Shown in pieces: positions 1-8,581 of a stretch of 64,000 nt of DNA. Within the stretch, counting starts at the first letter, position 1. Each line of letters begins with the position of its first letter. Source of the stretch: Miscanthus floridulus (Eukaryota > Streptophyta > Magnoliopsida > Poales > Poaceae); the NCBI RefSeq assembly GCF_019320115.1, contig NC_089584.1, forward strand, positions 104,337,111 to 104,401,110. The letters are read 5' to 3'. The notes under the pieces are model-generated. The model was given only the letters and a program-made list of their open reading frames with translations, had not been told where the DNA came from and did not search any database. The position numbers and the translations under genes were made by a program.

Positions 1-94
1 CACCACTCTCTCTCTCTCTGTCCGGCACCCGGCGAGATCCTCCCCGCACCCACGCCAGGTGAGATCCTCCCCACGCCCGCGCCCCCACCCCCGC

Positions 95-359
95 CGAGCT
101 CCTTCCTCATACTTGCGCTGGCGGCGGTCATGGCGGATCCGTCGAGGTAGGCCTCCTCCTCCTGGATCTACTCTTTAGGGTTACGACGAGCTCCCCCTCT
201 CATCTTTCCAACTCTGACAGGCTTAGAAGGAAAGGTTTGGGTGGAGGAAAGCTGGCCATCCCCGCGTCCACGTCCTTACTCGTGCCGAGCTCCTCCCTCC
301 TACTCGCGCCCGCGGTGGCCATGGAGGATCTGGTGAGGTAAGCCTCCTCCTCCTGGATC
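95..359 (+). repeat. Imperfect direct duplication of an ATG plus splice-donor block
   Basis: Positions 95-168 and 287-359 are similar over about 73 bp. Each reads: gagctcct, a tact/cttgcgc stretch, ATGG, a six-codon open segment (MADPSR in the first, MEDLVR in the second), then gaggtaggc or gaggtaagc, then the shared cctcctcctcctggatc. The gtaggc/gtaagc looks like a 5' splice site, so this may be a duplicated tiny first exon. No downstream exon was found. Confidence 0.5.
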
Positions 360-360
360 T

Positions 361-490
361 TGCCCTGTGCATGGGTTATGAAACCCACCCAACCAACCTG
401 TTCTAGACCCACCCAAACCGTGGAAAGTAAATGTATACATGGATTTGGGTGGATATAGGTTTCATCCATGAGACCCGCCCAAACGCGGCG
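361..490. mobile_element. Possible non-autonomous DNA transposon remnant
   Basis: The block begins near catgggttatgaaacccaccc and ends near ggtttcatccatgagaccc. Read in reverse complement the right end resembles the left, so the two ends could be degenerate inverted repeats around an AT-richer core. No clear target site duplication is visible. Low-confidence call. Confidence 0.25.
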
Positions 491-1116
491 GCGCGCTCGG
501 CAGGCCAGCGGGCCGGGCGAGGGCAGCTTCGGCGTGGCGTCGTGGCCTGTGTGGGCGTGGCCGGCGTAGAGAAGAGGCTCGGCGGCGATAGCTGTCGTGA
601 GGCGGAGTAGGAGGGCCGAGGGTGGCAGCGCTAGGAGCCTCGGCTCCGGTGGTGCGGGCTGCCGGACAAGGAGGCGAAGAGGATTCCGGTGCTGGAGTGC
701 TCGGGCTCCGTAGGCGAGGGTCGGTGGTGTCTGCCGTGTGGCGGAGCGGCATCGTCGGCGGCGCTCGCCCTCGGTGTAGGCGGAGAGGCAGGGCACTCCG
801 GCGGCGTAGGGCAACGGCGCTGCGGCGGCCGCAACGTGAGGCAGCGCCGGACGAGGACAGCTACAGGCGTGGAGGTCCCGACGGCCACCTTGGCGATTCG
901 CTTGCCTGCGACGCCGAACGCGTTGGCCTAGGTGGCAGCGGCGACACGTGAACTGGCGACACTTCAGGTTGTGGCTGCGAGGAAACAACTACTATGTACT
1001 GTAGCCGCAATAAGCTGCAGCCGCAGCCCAGTAAGCTGCAGCCCTTATTTATACGTGCTGCACAATTACTCGCTCCCTCTAAGGGCCCACCGGCAGACAA
1101 GGGACATAGGAAAAAC

Positions 1117-1566
1117 ACGGGTCAAGGCGCACCTTTGGCGCGTCGGCCCACGGTTCCAAGAGTGGATGAACTCACTGACCCGAACACTGGAGGTTGGGAT
1201 GAGCAACTAGTATGTGATACTTTCTGGGAGGAGGAAGCTGAGGTAATCTTGACAATCCTAATTGGAGAAGACACGCCGGACTGCCGAGCGTGGCACTTTG
1301 ATTCAAAGGGTCTTTTCTCTGTCAAATCGGCATACAAGCTGGTTGTGCAAATCTGCGACACTGAGGCCGGTCGGGAAGCTGGGACGTCTACAGAGGGGGG
1401 TTCAGCGGACACTCATTTCCCTTGGCATAAAATATGGCAGCTGGAAGTACCGAACAAAGTCCAAATGTTCTTCTAGCGATTCGTCCACAACAGCCTGCCA
1501 GTTCGGAAAAACCTAAAAAGATGGAAAGTCAAAACTGAAACATTGTGTCCCATGTGCAATAGATTT
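1117..1566 (+). pseudogene. LINE (non-LTR retrotransposon) ORF2, C-terminal part, segment 1
   Basis: The + strand frame encodes the region downstream of a plant LINE reverse transcriptase. Diagnostic pieces are VDELTDPNTGGWDEQLV, AWHFDSKGLFSVKSAYKL and PWHKIWQLEVPNKVQMF, typical of the linker and zinc-binding (zf-RVT) domain, followed by CPMCNR near 1550. The reverse transcriptase itself is missing, so the copy is 5' truncated, as LINEs often are. A stop after VQMFF (1474-1476) breaks the frame. The coding sense is cut at 1566 by the insert at 1567-2534 and resumes at 2540. The exact left edge is uncertain. Confidence 0.8.
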
Positions 1567-2534
1567 TGTTGGATATATTATGGGCTTGGCCCGTATAATA
1601 TTTAATAAATCAAATAAAACTCCATGACACGTAACATTAAGCGTTGTATGATTTAATGCCGTATGAGATTTTGACTGAACGTTTACTCAGCTTATTTGGT
1701 TAGAAATTATTCATCTTAATTGAGAAGCTGAGAAAAGGACGAAGGAGTATCACACGCGTGCGCGCCGTCGCCGGCGGCGGCAGCTGGGCCGTGGGCGTGG
1801 GCGCGAGCCAAGCCGCGGCGGGCGAGAGGACGGGCGGGCGTGGCCAGGTTTTGCCACTTAATCTACATAATTATGAGAGTTTCTCTCCTTAATGGTGGAG
1901 GCGAGTTGATTGCGTCAGTTACCATCTCTCTGTGTCTCCGACTCCTGAATTCCTCCGCTGGCTCTCTCCCTCCCGGCCGGAGGCATAAAACAGAAAGTCC
2001 TTCATCAGTCTTCTTCCCCTTCCTTCGCTTCCGAGAGACCACATCTCGGCCGCCTTTTGGCTTTCCCCGTCCCATACCTCTGCGCGCACGGAGCTACGGG
2101 AGAGCAGGTGCCTCCGGAACCCTCGTTCGTCTACGAACCTTACACGGGGTGCGCAGCGATTAGGTTTTTGGGAAGCTATTCCGCGACTGCTCGTCCGAGA
2201 TGATCGCTCGCGGAACCCGTCTTCTTCCTGGTGACTGTTCGTGGGACTGCACTGCGAACATCTTCCTGCATCGACTGTGGTCCACGACTTCGAGCAACGC
2301 ACTATGTCTGGTGCGAATGGAGCCTCCGATGCCCTCGACATGGGACCCTCCGCTGGGTACAATCTTATCTCTGTGATTACAGTACTTTACGTACTTATTG
2401 TATCGATCAGTATATCATATATGCATGCTGTAGCATTTGTTAGTGATATACACATGCATATATATGTCATCACAAACCTGCTGATGTTTTATTTCTAGAT
2501 TAAATTTACCATAAAAATGTCTAATTATCTGACA
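1567..2534 (+). mobile_element. 968-bp LTR-like insertion in the LINE (probable Copia solo LTR)
   Basis: The insert runs from TGTTGGATATATTATGGGC to ATTATCTGACA, so it has TG...CA ends. It is flanked by gattt (1562-1566) and gactt (2535-2539), a 5-bp duplication differing by one transition. Removing the insert and one flank copy rejoins the LINE zinc-binding domain in frame. A TATA-like tataaaac-type segment (gcataaaac) lies near 1981. There is no gag or pol. The start is typical of grass Copia LTRs and the ends are only partly inverted (4 of 6), so the family is inference; the insertion itself is well supported. Confidence 0.65.
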
Positions 2535-2539
2535 GACTT

Positions 2540-3150
2540 GATGAAGACTGCGGCCATCTCTTTTTTTAACTGTAAAGGAGCTCGCGTTGCACTTGGAGGG
2601 GCTACGTTGTAGTTTAGCAAACTGTAAGTCAAGGAAGGAAGTAGCACTAAAGATATGGGCATTGGAATCAGATGTTCAACTGAAAATCGTGGTTTGGCTG
2701 TGGAGATGGTGGACAACGAGGAATAAAGCAAATGCGGGAGAAAGAGTGCAAGCTGCTGGGGAGGTATGCAATGCAGTCCAGTATCATTTGAATGAGTTTG
2801 CAAAATTAAATGGTTCAGATAAGACCCGAAGTCAGGCTGAGCAACCAAACTGAAAGCCTCCACAGAAAGAACACTATAAATTGAATGTTGATGCGGTGTT
2901 TTCGACCTTATCAAGGAAGGGGGTTGGGGTTATGTGGCAATGGACAATACAGGATCTGTGCTAGATATTGGGGCGGGTTTCATCCAAAGAGCTGCAAGTG
3001 CCCTGCATGCTGAAGCTCTGGCAGCCTTCCATGGACTAATCAGAGCAGCACAGCTTGGAATGACAAGGATTCAACTAGAAACGGTCGCTTCAAATCTGGG
3101 CAAGGCGTTAGCAACAGAGTGTCTAGATAGCAACCCGGAAGGTGCTCCAT
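2540..3150 (+). pseudogene. LINE ORF2, segment 2: zinc-binding end and RNase H-like domain start
   Basis: Continues the interrupted frame: DEDCGHLFFNCK completes the zinc-binding module (CPMC is upstream at about 1550), followed by a Trp-rich stretch (VVWLWRWWTTRNKAN near 2690) typical of LINEs from plants. A degenerate RNase H domain follows (LNVDAVFS near 2882, then AMDNTGSVLD, ALHAEALAAFHGL and ALATE). The DGA motif expected at the start of the RNase H fold appears as DAVF. The frame carries at least one stop (2851-2853) and a shift. It is cut at the TTA at 3151-3153 and continues at 34304, about 31 kb away. Confidence 0.8.
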
Positions 3151-3153
3151 TTA

Positions 3154-3159
3154 GGCCCG
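3154..3159 (+). mobile_element. Left stub of the Tourist-like MITE
   Basis: GGCCCG follows TTA (3151-3153). I read it as the first six bases of a MITE whose remainder is at 34173-34300 (GTTCGC... to ...GGCC, then TTA at 34301-34303). Bases 3155-3159 (gcccg) and 34173-34177 (acctt) would both derive from gcctt, the 5-bp duplication made when the SIRE element landed in the MITE terminus. Confidence 0.5.
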
Positions 3160-4591
3160 TGAAAAGGTCGAGATGTCTAGGAGGAGAGCAAGAGAAGAGT
3201 GAATTAGGCTAATTCTAAATTTTTTTGTAATAATTAAATCCTACGGCTAGTCCAATTTTACTCCTTGTGTCTAGAAAATGTTTCTAATGTTCTACCGCAC
3301 AAAAAATCTTGCAACCTAAGTTCAATCCTACTCGCAATTCTATCAATATAAAGACAAGAATTGAATTGCTCAAAGTAGAGAGAGAAGGAGGAACGCGGCG
3401 ATGTTTTGCCGAGGTATCGTAGAGTCGCCACTCCCCACTAGTCCTCGTTGGAGCACCCGCGCAGGGGTGTAGCTTTCCCTTGATCCGCGCAAGGATCAAG
3501 TGCTCTCTACGGGTTGATTCTTTCACACTCCGTCACGGTGAATCACCCACAACCGCTCACAACTTGAGTTGGGTCATCCACAAGCTCCGTCGGATGATCA
3601 TCAAGTTCTCAATCACCACTAAGCCGTCTAGGTGATGGCAATCACCAAGAATAACAAGCACGAACTCTCACTTGACCATGACAAGCCTAATGAGATGGGT
3701 AGATGCAAACTTTGCTACTCCTGCTTTCACTAATGAGGGCTCTCTTTGGGATTTTCAAATCTCAATCACTTCAATAGGACCTTGCTCTTCTTGGCACTCT
3801 CAAGGCTGTTTCTCAGCTGTTGAAATAAGTAAAAGTACCCCCTCACATGAATGGAGAAAGTATTTATACACCCGTGTTCAAAACGAATCGTAATGTGCCT
3901 TTGAGGGGTGACCGGACGCTCCGGTCAGTTCTCCCCCGAAACCCAGTGTTTACGTTGTGACCGGACGCTGGACAGCGTTCGGTCATGATTTTCTCTCTCT
4001 GGAACCTTACTGGAGTCGATCGGACGCTGGCACTCATCGTCCAATCACTCACCTCTCAGCGTCCGGTCACGCTAGACAATTTCACCTTGATCAAATGAAC
4101 TGACCGGACTCTACGCCAGCGTCCGGTTACACCGGAACCAGCGTCCGGTCAGCATTTGAACCCTTCATTCACTTCCAACTCTCGATCATATGTGAATAAT
4201 GTTTGCTCCAATTGATCTAAGGGCTGTTTTGGAGCTACCTAGTGCTAGATTTAGCAAGTGTGCACCACACCTAACCCACTAAACTCACCTAGGTCAAGCG
4301 ACCCGTCCATACCCCCCTTAATAGTATGACCAAAGAAAAAACAAAGTCCTAAACTACTCTAAGTGTCTCTTCAACTCTAAACGACACTTAGAACTAGTCC
4401 ATCCTTAACCTTGTCGCCCATCCTTTGAAAACCGAAATGATTTCCATCGTAGGGGCATGACAACCATGATTGCCCAATCAATTACCATTACCATGACCTA
4501 ACTTAATTGCCTCTACAAAACACACGTTGGTCATAGTAATTACATATTGTCATTAATCACCAAAACCCAACTAGGGGCCTAGATGCTTTTA
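3160..4591 (-). repeat. SIRE-type element, 3' LTR
   Basis: 1,432-bp LTR matching the copy at 32692-34172 over its whole length with many substitutions. In element direction it starts TAAAAGCATCTAGG where the other starts TGAAAGCATCTAGG, so the terminal TG has become TA. It carries the same cluster of gaccggacgct/agcgtccggtc motifs (about 3907-4155). The divergence between the LTRs makes this an older insertion than the Tat and Tekay C elements. Confidence 0.9.
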
Positions 4592-5049
4592 ATCTCCACC
4601 TTTTTGGTGATTGATGACAATACCAACTCAAGTATGTGAAAGGGATGAGGTTTTCAACATGCTTGGTTCATATAAGCTTTTGACAATACGAACAAAAGAG
4701 TTAGGCAATCTTATATGGCCCAAGCCAACATGATGTACTCAAAAGATATGAAATAAGCATGAGTACAAGTAATAAAGCTCATTTGCATCGGAGTAAATAC
4801 GGAAGCAAAGCAAATGAGCATAACACAAGTGATATGATATATAAATAATTCAAAGTAGAGAGCACACATATCACATATCACATAACTATCACAATCACAT
4901 AGATATCACTATCTCATAAATATAGTTCGATGCATGAAAGTAAACACATGAATGCATAATAGTGTATCACACATAAAAACCAAATATAGTAGATAAGCTA
5001 AAGTTCCCCTAGATAAGTCGCTCCCCCTAAGTCTAACATACTCGATCCC
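4592..5049 (-). other. SIRE-type element, 3' untranslated internal region and purine tract
   Basis: Next to the 3' LTR, the minus strand reads aaaaaggtggagat, a plausible polypurine tract priming second-strand synthesis. The rest (to about 5050) is AT-rich with no reading frame. The segment tttttggtgattgatgacaata resembles the LTR terminus (ttggtgattaatgacaata), a short LTR-like repeat just inside the element. Confidence 0.6.
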
Positions 5050-6240
5050 TCTCCCCTTTTGGCGTCAAACACCAAAACCTAAGCGTCGGTCGGCGGGGCT
5101 GTAGCGGACAAGTCGGGCGTTGAGGTATGAGGAGCGAGCTAGAACTATGTGCCATCATCATCTGATCCTAAGCTCTGAGTAGTCTGACCCTCTATAGCTG
5201 GAAGCGATCCTGAAGTGGTTTGGGTCGGATCTAGAACTGGCGCTGCCTACTCTGATGATGTAACTGATGAAGGGAGCATCTCTGTAGTCCCAGTAATAGG
5301 TGCAACTATGGAAGGACCTAGGACATGTAGCTCTGGCGGTGTAGGTTGCCCTGTCAACTCACTAAATAAAGCACCAAGGCTCCTGAAAACTGGGGTGAGC
5401 ACTGACGAACTCTGAGGCGGAGTAAAGCCTGTATGAAGAGGTGTGAACTACGGGGCTAGCACTAGCGAAGCAAACCACTAGGACACCTGCTCTGTAGGTG
5501 AAGGAAACTATGGTGCTGGCGGTCCCTGACTCTAAAGCCCACTGGGCTAGAAAGCTGGAGTCATAGAAGTGGTGGCAGGCTAACCAAGGGCTATGGCAGT
5601 GGAGCCCCAATAGCTGTCTCAACATGCTGCATAAACCCAAGTAATTGTTGCTACATGAGAAGCTACTGATGCATAGCCTGCTGCTGCTGCTGTTGTATAG
5701 CCTGCTATTGCTGCTGGATCGCCTACTGCTATCGCTAGAACTCATCCTGCCTAGTCTGAAACTGTGCAAATGTAGCAGCAGTCTCCTGGGCCTGGTGAGC
5801 CTAATCCTACCTCATCCGCTCAAGGATAGCAAGTAGAGCGGGGTCTGTCTGTGGTGCAGGTGCAGCTGAACTAGAGCTACTGGCCTCATGGTCATGTCAT
5901 TGAGGAGGCATTCGAGGAATATCCCGATAGTCATCATCTGAGCTATCGTTGGGATCGCTCTCAACCATCCCCTCCTGCTGAGCATCTAACTGCTCCTCCT
6001 TAGTAGCTGATATGTCCCTGATGGTCTCATTCTACTAGGCTGTAGTCTCTGGCACCTCTAGATGACTACGCGACTAGCTGGGTGTCCTCACTGCACTATG
6101 GCGGATCATCTGAGTCATATTGTATGCAGGGAACTCTGTAGTAGCACCACTATACTCTGCCAGCATCTCAGGTGGCCTCACAGTAACTGCCCTGTGGATA
6201 AGGAATGTAATCCAGTGAGCATATGGTAGCTGCCTGTGAC
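5050..6240 (-). pseudogene. SIRE-type extra ORF, C-terminal half (broken)
   Basis: Minus-strand continuation of the extra ORF that starts at 23723. Next to the hAT insertion it encodes RQLPYAHWITFLIHRAVTV and EYSGATTEFPAYNMTQMIR (6074-6240), then an acidic linker (SDPNDSSDDDYRDIP), a Ser/Ala/Pro stretch and a Gln-rich tail (5640-5800) where many CAG codons have become TAG. The first part resembles the putative plant transposon protein encoded downstream of pol in grass Copia and Gypsy elements. The function of that family is unknown. An in-frame Ser-rich frame at 5362-5769 is a different register and is not taken as real. Confidence 0.65.
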
Positions 6241-6524
6241 TAAAGTTGGCCATGTAGCCCGTGGCCCACTGGCCCGACCTGTGGCCTGGCGTTTTGGCCC
6301 GACATGGGCATGGCATGGCTCGGTGGCCAGCGGGCCCAGGCTAGCATAGCCCGAGGCACCAGGTCATGCCTAGGCCACCACCCCGGCCTGTGGCATGGCA
6401 CGAGCATGGCCCGGTGCAAAGAGGCTGCTCGGTGGTGGCCTGGTGCCCCAATGGCTTCATTTGGCCCAGCAAGGGAGGCAGCCCACGAAGCCAGCCCACC
6501 CCGCCGCATATATAAGCCGCTGCC
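6241..6524 (+). other. hAT left subterminal region
   Basis: Non-coding. Made of repeated short motifs such as tggcccg, ggcatggc and gcccggtg, matched by a similar GC-rich zone at 22228-22440 near the right end. In hAT elements such arrays bind transposase; that role here is by analogy. The Tat insertion starts at 6525, after ctgcc. Confidence 0.6.
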
Positions 6525-6995
6525 TGTCGATGAAATATGGTCGGCAGTCTACCTAGGGGTATGCCCAAGGTAGTATATTGTCGGCAGACAGATGCGCAAG
6601 CCTCAAACAAGATGGTGACGCAAGACAGACATGAGGTTTTATCTAGGTTTGGCCGCCAAGAAGGCGTAATACCTATGTCCTGCGTCTGATTGTATTGTTG
6701 TATGTCAATGAGAGATGTTTTTTAGAGGGGTCTCCTGCCCGCCTTATATAGTTCGGGGGGCAGGGTTACAGGTCTGGAAACTAATCCTAGCCAGTTACAA
6801 TTGCCATATATGGCCGGATAAGGATTCCTATTCTAACTGACCAGGATCTTGCTTGATCGCCAAATCTGCCTTGACTCCTTGCGCGGGACTCCGATCAGGT
6901 TGGCTGGGCTGCGCGTCATCTTTTGGTGGACCGGACCCACTGATCCGAGCTGGCCTAAGCCTAGCCATAAGGGTATAGGGGTTAATACCCCCACA
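6525..6995 (-). repeat. Tat element, 3' LTR
   Basis: Plus-strand ends are TGTCGATGAAATATGG and TTAATACCCCCACA, giving TG...CA in both readings. Matches 19085-19553 almost throughout. The adjacent internal sequence (6996-7010, minus strand ctcggggactagc) is the likely polypurine tract. Confidence 0.92.
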
Positions 6996-7254
6996 GCTAG
7001 TCCCCGAGCACCATGTATTATGCTGCGACATGCCATTTTTACCTTCTTCGACAAGTAAGGCTTGAGTCCTTGACATCCCTGACCACCATTGTCGCCGAAG
7101 AAGTAGGTTGTCCGAAGAATGTATGGTGCTCTTAAGAAAAAAGAAAAAGATTTCCATCTTGTGAAGTGTGCCCACTTGTATTTCTGAAAAGAAATGTAAG
7201 TGAATCTTGAAGCGTAGCATCCTTGATCATTAGAGGTGTAGTGGTCGAAAAAGC

Positions 7255-7950
7255 AAACACATTCACTGCAAGGTGAAGTGTGCCCACTTAGTCCCCAAGC
7301 CTAGCAGTAGGTGACATAGGCACGTGGTGCTAGGGTCTAAAAAGAATTCCCAGTTAAGTTGAGGACCCAATTGTCATACAGGCAATACGAGATGCACCGG
7401 CAGGTGCATCGTACCGATGTAGTCCCTGGACTTGCTGGAAGGCGAAGTATGAGCCTTGTAGCAAGGTCTAAATAAATGTCTCTCAACTGTATGTGAGTAC
7501 AAATCACATGTAGCCGAGAAAAACGATCTCCGAGCAGTGGTCGGGACAGTCCCCGAGCACGATAGTAATCCTTACAATCAGTCAAAGCATAAGGGTCGAT
7601 TAAATAAACACGTTCACCGCAAGGTGAAGTGTGCCCACTTAGTCCCCAAGCCTAGTAGTAGGTGACACAGGCACATGGTGCTAGGGTCTAAAAAGAATTC
7701 CCAGTTAAGTTGAGGACCCAATTGTCGTACAGGCAATACGAGATGCACCGGCAGGTGCATCGTACTGATGTAGTCCCCGGGCTTGCTGGAAGGCGAAGTA
7801 TGAGCCTTGTAGCAAGGTCTAAATAAATGTCTCTCAACTGTATGTGAGTACAAATCACATGTAGCCGAGGAAAGCGATCTCTGAGCAGTGGTCGGGACAG
7901 TCCCCGAGCACATTAGTAGCCAGAGCAGTCCCTAAGCACGGTAGTGGTCG
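7255..7950. repeat. 351-bp tandem duplication
   Basis: Copy 1 (7255-7605) and copy 2 (7606 to about 7950) are nearly identical, each starting aaacac(a/g)ttcac(t/c)gcaaggtg and running through gtgcccacttagtccccaagcc, gaattcccagttaag and atgtagccgag(a/g)aaa. They differ by scattered substitutions and diverge at the end, where copy 2 runs into the short repeat array. Confidence 0.85.
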
Positions 7951-8045
7951 GAGCAGTCCCCGAGCACGGTAGTGGTCTGGGTAGTCCCTGAGCACGGCAG
8001 TGGTCTGGGCAGTCCTCGATCACGGCAATGGTCTGGTTCATCCTT
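7905..8045. repeat. Short tandem array, about 29-bp unit
   Basis: Four to five degenerate units of the form gtagtggtc(g/t)g(a/g)gcagtcc(c/t)(c/t)gagcacg in direct orientation. It adjoins the 351-bp duplication, whose copies end in a similar phrase, so the array may have grown from that end. Confidence 0.7.
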
Positions 8046-8581
8046 GAGCACAAGACTTGCAGCGAAAAAACGAACGCCGCTTGTATTATAATGTGGTGTA
8101 TTTATTTATCTCCTTACACTATCAAGTCCAATCTGACACGTCTGGTCAAAAAAGCAGACGGGTATAACACGTCACTCTGTCTTCTTGCTCTTTCCAGCAA
8201 ACAATCGCTTGGCACTTGTATGGAGGTGCGTCAGTGTGGGCCCTCTCACACTATCAACGAAGAGGCGCGTACACTGGTAACGAAGGGGCGTGTTTATTGG
8301 CGTAGATCTCAAGGTTGTGAAAACAACCATCTGCGGCGCGTGCGCACGTCTCCCAAGAATCTCGGGTGGATGAAACAACGGAGCTCTTGGTTATTTATAA
8401 TATAGAACTGGTAAGTTACTTTTTATCGATCCCCATTGTCATTCGCCACCGTAACCTTCTTCTTCCTCTTGCTGAACCCTATTGCTCCGAAAATCATCAC
8501 CAATCCCCCCTCCACCGCATCCACCCCTTTAGTAAGGACAGATTAATGGCGAAGAGAGACGCCTAGAAGAAAGGTGGAGTC

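Larger units (their letters stand above)
1..1116. other. Unassigned GC-rich flank left of the LINE
   Basis: This stretch has no reading frame I recognise as a protein. It is GC-rich, with low-complexity Arg/Pro/Ala frames on both strands that look like by-products of composition. It contains two similar blocks (95-168 and 287-359), each with a short ATG segment followed by a GT splice-donor-like sequence, and a block at 361-490 resembling a non-autonomous DNA transposon end. It could be the promoter and first exons of a plant gene or a captured gene fragment; I cannot tell which. Confidence 0.35.
6996..8581. other. Tat element, 3' non-coding region with tandem duplications
   Basis: No supported reading frame. 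It contains a direct duplication of about 351 bp and a short array of about 29-bp units (entered separately). Phrases such as gtccccgagcac and gtggtcgg recur throughout. From about 8380 it leads into the antisense gene and probably holds that gene's promoter and 5' untranslated region. Confidence 0.6.

Noticed and set aside
200..988. 262-codon minus-strand ORF and several overlapping frames in the left flank
   Set aside because: Low-complexity Arg/Pro/Ala composition from GC-rich DNA, overlapping open frames on both strands, no family resemblance.
5362..5769. Ser-rich 135-codon minus-strand ORF
   Set aside because: It is a shifted register of the Gln-rich tail of the SIRE extra ORF (CAG runs read as AGC).
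7255..8045. Possible CRISPR-like array
   Set aside because: Direct tandem repeats without unique spacers, in a plant retrotransposon.
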